Of a stretch of 16,294 bases of DNA, positions 7,289-14,789 are shown piece after piece. Both the position numbers and the translations under genes were made by a program. Origin of the DNA: Sulfurospirillum sp. (GTDB taxonomy: Bacteria; Campylobacterota; Campylobacteria; Campylobacterales; QNZT01); assembly GCA_003978455.1 (NCBI GenBank), contig QNZT01000144.1:1-16294 (forward strand). Direction: 5' to 3'. Under the pieces are notes generated by a model. That model made no database searches, was not told the DNA's origin, and saw only the letters and a list, made by a program, of their open reading frames with translations. Within the stretch, counting starts at the first letter, position 1, and every line of letters begins with the position of its first letter.

Positions 7289-8979
7289 TACGACTCCATC
7301 AATTTTTCGAGTACAGTTTCAGCCGAAACATCCTCTTTTTCAAGTGTTTTTCGCTGGACGATCTGCACATTGCCTTCTGCAAGTCCTTTTCCGACGATCA
7401 CTGCTTTGGGAAAACCGAAGAGTTCGAAATCACTGATTTTAAATCCGAAACGTTCATTGCGATCATCCAGGAGGACACTTTTTCCGGCCGCACGCAAATC
7501 TTCATACAACTTTTCCGCAAACACCCGCTGTTGTTCGTTTTTGCTATTGGATACAATGATCATGATCTCAAACGGTGTCGTCTCCTCTGTCCAGATACAC
7601 CCCTTGTCATCATGATGCTGTTCGATGATAGTTGCCATCAACCTGCTGACACCCATACCGTAGGTACCCATCACAAACGGTTCTGCCTTTCCGTTCCTGT
7701 TTAAAAATGTCGCTCCGAGTGCTTCTGAGTATGTCGTACCCAGTTGAAAGATATGTCCCGCTTCGATCCCTCTGGTCAATGTCAGCCGACTACCGCATTT
7801 TACACAGATATCACCCTCTTTTACGGTTACCAGATCCCGATAATCAAAATCCTTCCCTTCAAAACTGTATCCGACACTGTGATACTCCGCTCTGTTCGCA
7901 CCGCAGATCATCAAATCCTCATCTTTGAGTTCCTGATCAACATATTTGGTGACATTTTCCGCTTCCGGTCCGATATATCCGGGAATCAATCCCGCTTTTT
8001 CCAGTTCTTCTTCTGTCGCATCTGTCAATTCAAGTGCACCCGTTACCGAAAGTGCCTTAGTCTCTTGAAGGGTATCGTCTCCCCGCAGAAAAAAGAGTAC
8101 TATCTCTTCATGATCTTCAAAGAGCGCTTTTTTCGCCACTGCTTTGACAAGGTGTCCGGGATCTATGCGGAAAAAAGCTGCCAGTTCGTCAATCGTCCTG
8201 ACATCCGGTGTGTGAAAATCACCGGGTGTCATCTCGATCTCCTCGTTGGAAACTCCTTTTTTTGCCCGTTTCGCCGCCTCTATGTTTGCTGCATAGTCGC
8301 ACTTTTCACAGATGACAATATCATCTTCTCCGTTCTCAGCCAGCACCATAAACTCTTTGGAGCCGCTTCCACCGATCGCACCGCTATCCGCTTCCACCGC
8401 ACGATAGCGCAATCCCAGCCGATCCAGGATTTTACTGTATGTCTTCTCCATCAGCGCATATTCACGCTGCATATCTTCGACACTCTCATGAAAACTGTAT
8501 CCATCTTCCATGATAAACTCGCGCCCGCGAAGCAAACCATAGCGTGGTCTCGCTTCATCGCGAAATTTGGTATTGATCTGATAGAGATGTAATGGAAGCT
8601 GCTTGTAGCTTTTGACACGGTTGCGTACCAGATCTACCATCGCTTCTTCATGGGTTGGGCCAAGTACAAAATCGTTGTTTTTGCGATCTTTGAAACGCAA
8701 CAGCTCGCTGCCGAATTTCTCAGATCTGCCACTCTCTTTCCAGAGTTCATACGGTGTGACAAACCCCAGCAGTACTTCCTGACAGCCGGCATTGTCAAGC
8801 TCTTCCTTGACAATGGCACGAATCTTGTCCAAAACCATTTTCCCCAAGGGAAGATAGTTGTATATACCGCTTCCAATCTGCGCGATAAATCCGCCTCTGA
8901 CCAGATAGATATGGCTTGGTAGCACTGCATCTTTAGGTGCTTCTTTTGTCGTTGGGGCAAAGAGTTTGCTTAGTCTCAA
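7288..8979 (-). CDS. proS: Prolyl-tRNA synthetase, bacterial type with editing domain
   Basis: Charges tRNA-Pro; class II synthetase. The start chosen is TTG at 8979-8977, with AAAGGAG 5 bases upstream, giving MRLSKLFAPTTKEAP and 563 residues, close to the E. coli enzyme; the ATG at 9024 lacks support. Motif 2 is in TKFRDEARPRYGLLRGREF (137-155) and motif 3 in GTYGMGVSRLM (438-448). Between them lies the INS editing domain (about 225-395), with HLVKA placing a lysine at 279, the position of the E. coli editing lysine. Two CxxC pairs, 224/227 and 392/395, flank that domain. An anticodon-binding domain forms the C-terminus. The start overlaps the hemA stop (TTGA) and the stop overlaps the fxsA start, so the three are translationally linked. 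Identity is secure. Confidence 0.97.
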   Translation of the reverse strand: MRLSKLFAPTTKEAPKDAVLPSHIYLVRGGFIAQIGSGIYNYLPLGKMVLDKIRAIVKEELDNAGCQEVLLGFVTPYELWKESGRSEKFGSELLRFKDRKNNDFVLGPTHEEAMVDLVRNRVKSYKQLPLHLYQINTKFRDEARPRYGLLRGREFIMEDGYSFHESVEDMQREYALMEKTYSKILDRLGLRYRAVEADSGAIGGSGSKEFMVLAENGEDDIVICEKCDYAANIEAAKRAKKGVSNEEIEMTPGDFHTPDVRTIDELAAFFRIDPGHLVKAVAKKALFEDHEEIVLFFLRGDDTLQETKALSVTGALELTDATEEELEKAGLIPGYIGPEAENVTKYVDQELKDEDLMICGANRAEYHSVGYSFEGKDFDYRDLVTVKEGDICVKCGSRLTLTRGIEAGHIFQLGTTYSEALGATFLNRNGKAEPFVMGTYGMGVSRLMATIIEQHHDDKGCIWTEETTPFEIMIIVSNSKNEQQRVFAEKLYEDLRAAGKSVLLDDRNERFGFKISDFELFGFPKAVIVGKGLAEGNVQIVQRKTLEKEDVSAETVLEKLMES

Positions 8980-10304
8980 TTTGACTCCTTTGGATATAGG
9001 TCTTTTTCGATCTGATAATCGCATTTGTATGTGTTGAGTGCTTTATGCTGTCCTGTATTGAGATTGAAAAAAAGCTGGATAGACTGGACAACCGTATCTG
9101 CCTGAGGCTGTTCGGCGATGTTTTTCAAAATAGTAGTCGGTTCATGTAAAAAAGTGTTAAAAGCCTGATGCACAATCTTTTCAATCTGCTTCTCATACTC
9201 TTTGGGCACGTACCCTTTTTTAATCGCCCGCTGCAACTCTCTGTGACTGCACTCTCTCGCTTTTTTACGAATCTCCTTGATCATCGGATCTACAGATAGT
9301 GTTTGCAACCACTTGAAAAAGTTTTCGGTAAATTGTCCGACAATCTCATACGCTTTTCTCGCATTGCGTTCACGCAGCTGCAGATTTTGCTGCATTATCG
9401 TTTTCAGATCATCCACCGCATAGACAGTCAGTTTCTCACACCGACACTGTTCGATATCTCTGGGTATGGCGATATCAAACCAATGACGCTCAAACGTAGT
9501 CTCTTCGACCATATCTTTGGTGATGATCGGTTCCGATGCGCCCGTCGCGGAAAAGAGCAAACGGTAGTGGTTTACCAGTTTTGGAAGTTCGGAAAAGGGC
9601 TCAACTGTTACGGTGACCTGATCGATCCGCTTCGCCAACTCCAGCGCTTTTTCCATATTTCGATTGACAAGCACGATATTTGCACCGGCATTTGCCAGAT
9701 GTTTTGCCGCCAGCTCGCCCATCTCACCCGCACCGACCACTACACCGGTATATCCACCCAGATTGCCTCCGAAAATCTCCTTCGCTTTGGCAACTGCCAC
9801 GCTTGCGACGGAGATGGGATTTTTGGAGATATCGGTTGTATTGCGTACAGTTGCGGAACAGCGAAAGGCATTGTGCATGACCCGTGCTATTTTCTGACCG
9901 CTGTAACCGTTTTCGTAAGAGAAACTGAATGCATCTTTGACCTGACCGACGATCTGTGTCTCGCCCAGCACCAGACTGTCGAGTGAAGATACGACACTGA
10001 AGATATGGTGAATCGCCTGCACATCTGTATATACTTCACCTTTATCACTCAGCTCTTCACAGCTCGCACCTGTTTCACGGCAGATAGCCTCCAGTATCTT
10101 CTCTTTTAATCCCTCAAGCTCCTGCGTACTGATGAGTATTTCCACACGGTTACAGGTAGAGATCACCAGCGCTTCATGAACACCGTCGATCGCAAGTAGC
10201 CTGTCATAGAAACGTTTTCGCAACTCTGGATCGGCAAAAGAGAGTTTTTCACGCGTCTCTATATTGGTATTTTTATGGGTAAAACTGGCAATCAAATAAC
10301 GCAT
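8976..10304 (-). CDS. hemA: Glutamyl-tRNA reductase
   Basis: NADPH-dependent reduction of glutamyl-tRNA-Glu to glutamate-1-semialdehyde, the first committed step of C5 tetrapyrrole synthesis; cytosolic. The 442 residues include ALVISTCNRVEI (45-56), with C51 the catalytic thiolate; SLDSLVLGETQIVGQVKDAF (107-126); and GVVVGAGEMGELAAKHL (187-203), the nucleotide-binding loop. The C-terminal helical dimerisation domain is present. The ATG shares one base with the stop of the prenyl synthase gene (TAATG), and GAGAG lies just upstream. hemC is in the same gene run; hemB and hemL are not in the window. Heme-mediated control is known in some bacteria, but nothing in this sequence shows it. Confidence 0.97.
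   Translation of the reverse strand: MRYLIASFTHKNTNIETREKLSFADPELRKRFYDRLLAIDGVHEALVISTCNRVEILISTQELEGLKEKILEAICRETGASCEELSDKGEVYTDVQAIHHIFSVVSSLDSLVLGETQIVGQVKDAFSFSYENGYSGQKIARVMHNAFRCSATVRNTTDISKNPISVASVAVAKAKEIFGGNLGGYTGVVVGAGEMGELAAKHLANAGANIVLVNRNMEKALELAKRIDQVTVTVEPFSELPKLVNHYRLLFSATGASEPIITKDMVEETTFERHWFDIAIPRDIEQCRCEKLTVYAVDDLKTIMQQNLQLRERNARKAYEIVGQFTENFFKWLQTLSVDPMIKEIRKKARECSHRELQRAIKKGYVPKEYEKQIEKIVHQAFNTFLHEPTTILKNIAEQPQADTVVQSIQLFFNLNTGQHKALNTYKCDYQIEKDLYPKESN
8985..8991 (-). promoter_or_regulatory. Ribosome binding site fixing the proS TTG start inside hemA
   Basis: AAAGGAG on the - strand, 5 bases from TTG, lies within the last codons of hemA. The TTG overlaps the hemA TGA stop as TTGA, so a ribosome ending on hemA is positioned to restart on proS. 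Confidence 0.8.
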
Positions 10305-11197
10305 TAAAACTCTCTTTCGATCATATCGGTAATCACTTTTTCCAAAGCTTCGTTCTTATCCGATGCTATTGCATCCAGCGCTTCTCTTCCCAGCTTCTGC
10401 GCCACAGTCACTGCTCTCATAACCGCACCGCTCTCCTGCATTTTCTGCCTGATCCAGAACGCCTCTTCCTGCGTCAGCTCTTTACGGTAAAGGTGCATGA
10501 GCTTCTGCCTGTCACCTTCATCTAGTGCCTCATACAGATAGATATAGGGCAGTGTCGTTTTACCCTCTTTAAAATCCGCCAGTGCAGGTTTTCCGAGTTT
10601 TTCGCTCTCAGAAGTGATATCGAGCACATCATCGATGATCTGAAAAGCAAGTCCCAGATTTTTCCCGTAAACACCGAATGCTTCTTGCGATTTGTCTGCC
10701 AAAGACGCCGCACCGGAAGCTGTCGCTTCTATCAGAACCGCTGTCTTTTTATAAATCATATCGAAATATTTCGCTTCATCCAGTTGCAGCGCTTTGGAGT
10801 ATTCCACATCCAGGAGTTCACCGGCAGAGAGTTTAGTAACAGCATCTGCAACTTTTCGGGCGATATCGGGAGAAAAAGCGGTCAATTCGCAATATGCCTT
10901 CGAATAGAGTATATCTCCGAGCATCACAGCAGTTTTGCTGTCATGTGTTGCATTGAGAGAGGGGATACCGCGTCTTGTGGTCGCTTCGTCGATCACATCG
11001 TCATGTAGCAGACTTGCAGCGTGAATCAACTCGATGATAGCGGCAAATTTAACAGATTCGGCAACAGGCGGAGCGATTTTTAAAACAAGTTTGGCACGAA
11101 GTCGCTTACCTTTGGGAATCTTCTGATAGAGCGATGTGGCATGGGTATCAACATCACTGACATACTGAAGCATGAGTGATTCGACATTTTCTAACAT
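10304..11197 (-). CDS. Polyprenyl diphosphate synthase (IspA/IspB-like, trans)
   Basis: Elongates allylic diphosphates with isopentenyl diphosphate; 297 residues, all-helical trans-prenyltransferase. The first Asp-rich motif is LLHDDVIDEATTRRG (63-77), D66, D67 and D70; the second is FQIIDDVLD (185-193), D189, D190 and D193. GKR near residue 30 and KTAV at 151 are family sites. The residue five places before the first Asp is a small Ala (A61), which in this family favours long products, so a menaquinone side chain (hexa- to octaprenyl) is more likely than farnesyl diphosphate. Presence with mqnL in one run supports this. The H. pylori and C. jejuni genes at the same place before hemA are annotated as long-chain synthases, as I recall. 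The start has AAAGG upstream and lies 2 bases after the previous stop. Chain length is inference. Confidence 0.9.
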   Translation of the reverse strand: MLENVESLMLQYVSDVDTHATSLYQKIPKGKRLRAKLVLKIAPPVAESVKFAAIIELIHAASLLHDDVIDEATTRRGIPSLNATHDSKTAVMLGDILYSKAYCELTAFSPDIARKVADAVTKLSAGELLDVEYSKALQLDEAKYFDMIYKKTAVLIEATASGAASLADKSQEAFGVYGKNLGLAFQIIDDVLDITSESEKLGKPALADFKEGKTTLPYIYLYEALDEGDRQKLMHLYRKELTQEEAFWIRQKMQESGAVMRAVTVAQKLGREALDAIASDKNEALEKVITDMIEREF

Positions 11198-11199
11198 AG

Positions 11200-11637
11200 T
11201 TACCTTTGCTTTTCAGGTTTTTTGATTTTTATTTCCAGTCTCTTTTCAGGATCCGCGAACTCAGTCAGCAGCTTCGCTCTCTTTTGTTTCAGATCAAAAC
11301 TGTCAAAACGCAACAACACAAACGGTCGCTTGTCGATACGCGGATAATCACCCGTCAAAAAGAGTTTGACAACGTTTTTCCCGTATCTGGTTTCAAGGAT
11401 ATACTGCGTCTGAAACCCTTCATAATCCACCAGAAGTACCAGCGCTTTGTTATGATAGAGTGTCCAGCGGAACCGCAAGATACCTTCATGTGCAAATGTA
11501 CGGGGATAATCTTTTTTGATCTCCACTTCCGCTATCTGATCTTTTTTCAGCGTAAACATATGTGAAAAATCAAAATTTTCCGTTCCGGCAGACAACAGTA
11601 CCGCCCAAACAGAAAAAATGAGTAAAATTCTACTCAT
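11200..11637 (-). CDS. Small exported protein of unknown function
   Basis: 145 residues with an N-terminal signal peptide (MSRILLIFSVWAVLLSAG, cleavage near residue 17) and a mature part rich in beta-prone and charged segments, with a Lys-rich C-terminus (KIKKPEKQR). I recognise no domain and no cysteine or catalytic motif. It is probably periplasmic. The ATG lies inside the end of the DUF2018 gene (8-base overlap, ATGAGTAG), without its own clear Shine-Dalgarno sequence, so translation is likely coupled. The next gene begins 2 bases after its stop. C. jejuni has, as I recall, an exported protein in the same place (Cj0540); this may be its orthologue. Real gene status rests on length, signal peptide and tight operon packing. 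Confidence 0.8.
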   Translation of the reverse strand: MSRILLIFSVWAVLLSAGTENFDFSHMFTLKKDQIAEVEIKKDYPRTFAHEGILRFRWTLYHNKALVLLVDYEGFQTQYILETRYGKNVVKLFLTGDYPRIDKRPFVLLRFDSFDLKQKRAKLLTEFADPEKRLEIKIKKPEKQR

Positions 11638-11911
11638 TTTTGGTTAAAATATCTCCCATCCCTTCGATAAAAAGACTCGTCTGCTTCTCTTTGACCTTAT
11701 CCGGATTTTCCCAGATATAGTTTTGGATTATCTGCATGACATCCTTATCTTCACCCATCATCTCTTCAAACAGCAGCTCATACGCAGCCAATTTTTCAAG
11801 ATTTCGTGAGAGTTCATCTTCTACGAGATTACGGTTTGCGTTGAAAATAATATCAAAATATTTTTTTCTCGGACTTCCTCCGAAGAGTTCGTCATCGTCA
11901 TCAATAAACAT
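11630..11911 (-). CDS. DUF2018 family protein (HP0242-like)
   Basis: 93-residue, mostly helical cytosolic protein, N-terminus acidic (FIDDDDELFGGSPR), no signal. Length, the DELF-GGSPRKKYFDIIF opening and the helix LVEDELSRNLEKLAAYE fit the DUF2018 family, which is confined to Campylobacterota and includes H. pylori HP0242. HP0242 is a structurally studied, intertwined dimer used as a template for a designed knotted protein; its role is unknown. The ATG has AAAAGG 6 bases upstream. It is the first gene after the 75-base gap behind dusB and overlaps the next gene by 8 bases. HP0242 and Cj0539 lie, as I recall, next to the same prenyl synthase/hemA genes. Confidence 0.85.
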   Translation of the reverse strand: MFIDDDDELFGGSPRKKYFDIIFNANRNLVEDELSRNLEKLAAYELLFEEMMGEDKDVMQIIQNYIWENPDKVKEKQTSLFIEGMGDILTKNE

Positions 11912-11977
11912 ACAGTACCTTTTTGATAAATTGCCTCAACTGGGCAGGAGCTCTTTGCGATCCCCGAATAAGCGCAA

Positions 11978-11983
11978 ATTATA
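11978..11983 (-). promoter_or_regulatory. -10 box, likely promoter of the DUF2018-to-mqnL run
   Basis: A perfect TATAAT on the - strand lies in the only sizeable gap (75 bases) of the long gene run, just after the dusB stop. The upstream side is T-rich (a run of 7 T inside the dusB end) and there is no good -35 box, as is common in Campylobacterota. It would give a leader of about 60 bases before DUF2018. Confidence 0.55.
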
Positions 11984-11986
11984 CCA

Positions 11987-12931
11987 TTAATTGCTAAAAA
12001 AACCGACAATCATCTCCCGTATAGTCGCAACATCATCCACTCTGTTGATCTGATCACGAAACTGTGAAGCATTTGGAAAGCTTTTGGAGTACGTGTGCAG
12101 ATGTTTGCGAAAGATAGTCGCACCCTTTTCACCATAAAACTCAATCATCGCTTCAAAATGTTCCAGCACAATTTCAAGTATTTTTGATTTATCCACATAG
12201 GTTTTATCTTCTTTTATTTGATAAAAGATCCATGGGTTTCCCACAGCACCACGCCCGATCATCACGCCGTCACAACGTGTAACCTTCCTCACTTCCCTCA
12301 CCCGCTCCACAGAGATGATATCACCATTTGCGATTACCGGTATACTGACTGCTTCTTTTGCACGTGCAATCGCTTCATAATCAACCGGCGCTTTGTATTT
12401 CCCTGCACGTGTGCGTCCGTGCAGGGTCAGGAAATCAGCACCTGCTTTTTCGACTGTCCGGGCGATATCCTCCGGAATTTTTTCCGCAAAACCGAGCCTG
12501 GATTTGACAGAGGTGTACTGTTTGTTGGAGTATTTTTTAATCGTCTCTACCACTCTTGCAAGCTGGTCGAGATCCTGCAACAGCGAAGAACCGGAATTTT
12601 GGGAAACGACTTTGGGTACCGGACATCCGCAGTTGAGGTCGATCCCGTCTATACCTTCGATATCATTTAAAATCTCTACCGTACGCCTGGCAACATCTAC
12701 ATCTCCGGTAGCTATCTGAACGATATAAGGTACTTCCAAAGGAGATTTTTCAAGCATTTTAAAAGATTTTTTGGAGTTGTGCACCAGAGCATTGGCGCTA
12801 ATCATCTCGGAGAAGGTAAGATCAACACCGAACTTTTTGACAACATGCCGAAACGGTAGATCCGTATACCCTGCCAGAGGAGCCAGGGCAACGATATCTT
12901 TACGGGAAAAATCGATCAGCGCTTTTTTCAC
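11987..12931 (-). CDS. dusB: tRNA-dihydrouridine synthase (DusB-like)
   Basis: FMN-dependent reduction of uridine to dihydrouridine in tRNA; 314 residues, TIM barrel plus helical C-terminal domain. APLAGYTDLPFR (17-28) is the FMN loop, IDLNCGCPVPKV (97-108) carries catalytic C103 (with an extra C101), LTLHGRTRAGKY (168-179) holds the conserved His, and VIGRGAVGNPWIF-like sequence (MIGRGAVGNPW, 224-234) binds phosphate. The start is GTG at 12931-12929; no Shine-Dalgarno sequence is obvious, and the gene lies 5 bases after the previous stop, so coupling is likely. C. jejuni has a dus gene at the same place beside the membrane-protein and dksA genes, as I recall. The exact Dus subtype (which tRNA position) is less certain than the family. 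Confidence 0.93.
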   Translation of the reverse strand: MKKALIDFSRKDIVALAPLAGYTDLPFRHVVKKFGVDLTFSEMISANALVHNSKKSFKMLEKSPLEVPYIVQIATGDVDVARRTVEILNDIEGIDGIDLNCGCPVPKVVSQNSGSSLLQDLDQLARVVETIKKYSNKQYTSVKSRLGFAEKIPEDIARTVEKAGADFLTLHGRTRAGKYKAPVDYEAIARAKEAVSIPVIANGDIISVERVREVRKVTRCDGVMIGRGAVGNPWIFYQIKEDKTYVDKSKILEIVLEHFEAMIEFYGEKGATIFRKHLHTYSKSFPNASQFRDQINRVDDVATIREMIVGFFSN

Positions 12932-12936
12932 CGCGA

Positions 12937-13947
12937 CTATTTAAAGAAGAGGTCAGTATCGAAATTTTTACCACTGTCTTTTAGGAACAGAAGATATTTA
13001 AATACCGGATACTCCTCTTCGCTGGAATTTTCCAGATACTCCCGTGCCGTATCGACCATCTGCAACTCAAACAACAGATAGAGATACCCGTCACCAGCTT
13101 CATGAGGAAACTCGTGCGCCAGTTTCTCAAAAAGCAAGATCAATCTGTCCGGATTGAGTTTCAATTTCAGTTTTTTCGCCAGTGCGATAAAATCCTCTTT
13201 GGTAAAGTTGAGTTTATGAATATATTCGATGATATCGTCATCACTCATATCGATCGGATTCTCTTTGTCACCGATACGATCCACCAAACGATCAAACAGA
13301 TCTTTGGTCGGTTCAACATTATATTTTTTGATTTCATCAAGCGATGCAAATTCGGCAAGTGCCAGATGGGCTTTTTGGCAAAGTTCTTTATCTTCACACT
13401 TTTTCAGAATTGTTGTTGCATAAGTTTTATCCTGAGCAAGTGCATTTTCGGCATTTTTGAGTACAAGCGCATTGTCAGGAAGGAGATTGAACTTTGAGAG
13501 ATCGATCACCTCTCCGTCCCTTACACGTTGCTTGGCTTCCAAAATATCCTGGATACCGTCATCATAGACACGATGATGTGCGGAGCGCTTCGGATCGATG
13601 TTCAGCAGAGGCAAAATCGCACCGGGAAGTTTGAACGCTTCACTTTTGTACCCTTCGCTGCTAACCTGCTTCCCTAACAGTGCACGTTTAGCGTTTTCAA
13701 CAAATTTTTCACTATCTTTTTTGACAGCTCTCAACTTGCCGAATGTCACGGCACCATAAAAAATCAAATGCATTATCGTCATCAAATAGAGTAAAAAAGC
13801 GGGTATCATGACCCACACTGCGACAGGAAGTCTCAGCGTTATCCCCGCAATCGGCATAGCATAGTATTCACCGGTATAAGAGTAGATGCCCACACCCATC
13901 GCTATCAGAAAAAGCGCACCGAAAATGATATACTTTTTTAAGCCCAT
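12937..13947 (-). CDS. Conserved membrane protein, two N-terminal TM helices and a large helical domain
   Basis: 336 residues. Two hydrophobic segments lie at about 5-23 and 40-67, then a basic stretch, then a long charged, Lys/Asp/Glu-rich helical part facing presumably the cytosol. The only two cysteines are in KKCEDKELCQKA. I recognise no named domain; helix pairs such as AHLALAEFASLDEI and DGYLYLLFELQMVDTAREYL suggest a TPR-like fold, but this is weak. The ATG has AAGGA upstream at 8 bases. It is 13 bases after dksA and 5 before dusB. C. jejuni Cj0124c, recalled as a membrane protein in the same place, is a likely orthologue. Function unknown; the fixed position between dksA and dusB hints at an envelope or translation-linked role but does not show one. 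Confidence 0.82.
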   Translation of the reverse strand: MGLKKYIIFGALFLIAMGVGIYSYTGEYYAMPIAGITLRLPVAVWVMIPAFLLYLMTIMHLIFYGAVTFGKLRAVKKDSEKFVENAKRALLGKQVSSEGYKSEAFKLPGAILPLLNIDPKRSAHHRVYDDGIQDILEAKQRVRDGEVIDLSKFNLLPDNALVLKNAENALAQDKTYATTILKKCEDKELCQKAHLALAEFASLDEIKKYNVEPTKDLFDRLVDRIGDKENPIDMSDDDIIEYIHKLNFTKEDFIALAKKLKLKLNPDRLILLFEKLAHEFPHEAGDGYLYLLFELQMVDTAREYLENSSEEEYPVFKYLLFLKDSGKNFDTDLFFK

Positions 13948-13960
13948 TTGTATAGTCCTT

Positions 13961-14311
13961 CTATGATGATTTTTCTACAATCTCTCTGCATACTATACAA
14001 TATCTCGCCTGTGGTTTGACTTGAAGTCTGGCGATACCGATCGGCTCCTCGCACATCTCACAGATACCGTACGTTTTGTTTGAAATCTTAAACATAGCAT
14101 AATCGATCTCTTTTAATTCGTTCATCAGTTTGGAACTGATCGTTCGCTCGATTTCACTGTCTGCGCTGATCGTTGCATGGTCTGCTTCATCACTGGCATC
14201 CGCACTTTTCAGAGCCTGAATCTCTTTTTCACTGTCCTCTACCGTCTTTTGAATCTCCTCTTTTCGCTTTGTCAGCATCATCTCAAACTCTTTGAGTTGT
14301 TCTTCTGTCAT
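13961..14311 (-). CDS. dksA: DksA/TraR family RNA polymerase cofactor
   Basis: Binds the RNA polymerase secondary channel and, with ppGpp, alters transcription of stable RNA and amino-acid genes. The 116-residue protein has an N-terminal coiled coil (about 3-78) whose tip carries DASDEA (38-43), matching the D-x2-D-x-A tip motif needed for E. coli DksA function, and a four-Cys zinc finger, C84/C87 and C105/C108 (CEMC and CIVC). It is shorter than E. coli DksA (about 151) but normal for this phylum. The ATG has AAGGA 6 bases upstream. It follows rlmH by 22 bases. C. jejuni Cj0125c sits in the same order. Identity is strong; whether it needs ppGpp in this organism is not visible. Confidence 0.95.
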   Translation of the reverse strand: MTEEQLKEFEMMLTKRKEEIQKTVEDSEKEIQALKSADASDEADHATISADSEIERTISSKLMNELKEIDYAMFKISNKTYGICEMCEEPIGIARLQVKPQARYCIVCREIVEKSS

Positions 14312-14333
14312 ATTTGTTCCTTTTTCTTCTCTA

Positions 14334-14789
14334 TCATTTGTGATACGGGTGCTTGTGCAAAAGCGTCAATGCTCTGTATATCTGTTCATACAAAACTACT
14401 TTTGCTATTTTATGACTAAAAGTCAATTTACTTAAACTTATAATAAGGTCGCCTTTTTGCAAAAAGTTTTTCTCAAAACCGTATGCACCGCCAATAAAAA
14501 AATTTAAGTTTGTAGTTATATCAAATTTTTTATAAAATTCAAGACTATCTAATATTTTTCCTTCAGGATGTAAAATAATATTGTACCCTTTGGTATAGGG
14601 TAAAAATGCTTGTGTATAGCTCTCCTGTGCACTCTTTGGATCCCTGTTCTGTGCAGAACTAATTTTCTTGTTAAAGATATTATGTTCACGCATCGAAGCA
14701 TATTTTCCAATCATTTTACGATAGTGTTCACCTATCTCAAAATAGCTATCACGTGACTGTTTTTCGATAGTGTAGAGATCAATTTTCAT
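14334..14789 (-). CDS. rlmH: 23S rRNA (pseudouridine-1915-N3) methyltransferase RlmH
   Basis: SPOUT-class, SAM-dependent methylation of pseudouridine 1915 of 23S rRNA; homodimer in the cytosol. 151 residues, the usual length. FFIGGAYGF (97-105) is the SAM-binding knot loop, LTFSHKIAKVVLYEQIYRA (122-140) is the family helix, and HPYHK closes the protein as in E. coli. The start is the ATG at 14789, which overlaps the thiE-like stop by 11 bases; the longer frame from 14840 lies inside thiE. No own Shine-Dalgarno sequence is obvious, so coupling is likely. The gene is clearly AT-rich (about 28% G+C over 14401-14640) against about 48% in a sampled accD stretch, and it favours ATA, AGA and TTA codons. 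Confidence 0.92.
   Translation of the reverse strand: MKIDLYTIEKQSRDSYFEIGEHYRKMIGKYASMREHNIFNKKISSAQNRDPKSAQESYTQAFLPYTKGYNIILHPEGKILDSLEFYKKFDITTNLNFFIGGAYGFEKNFLQKGDLIISLSKLTFSHKIAKVVLYEQIYRALTLLHKHPYHK

Noticed and set aside
9025..14333. CRISPR, tRNA, IS element or prophage signal in the long - strand run
   Set aside because: All of it is accounted for by conserved genes with minimal gaps; no spaced repeats, cloverleaf or transposase/integrase were seen.
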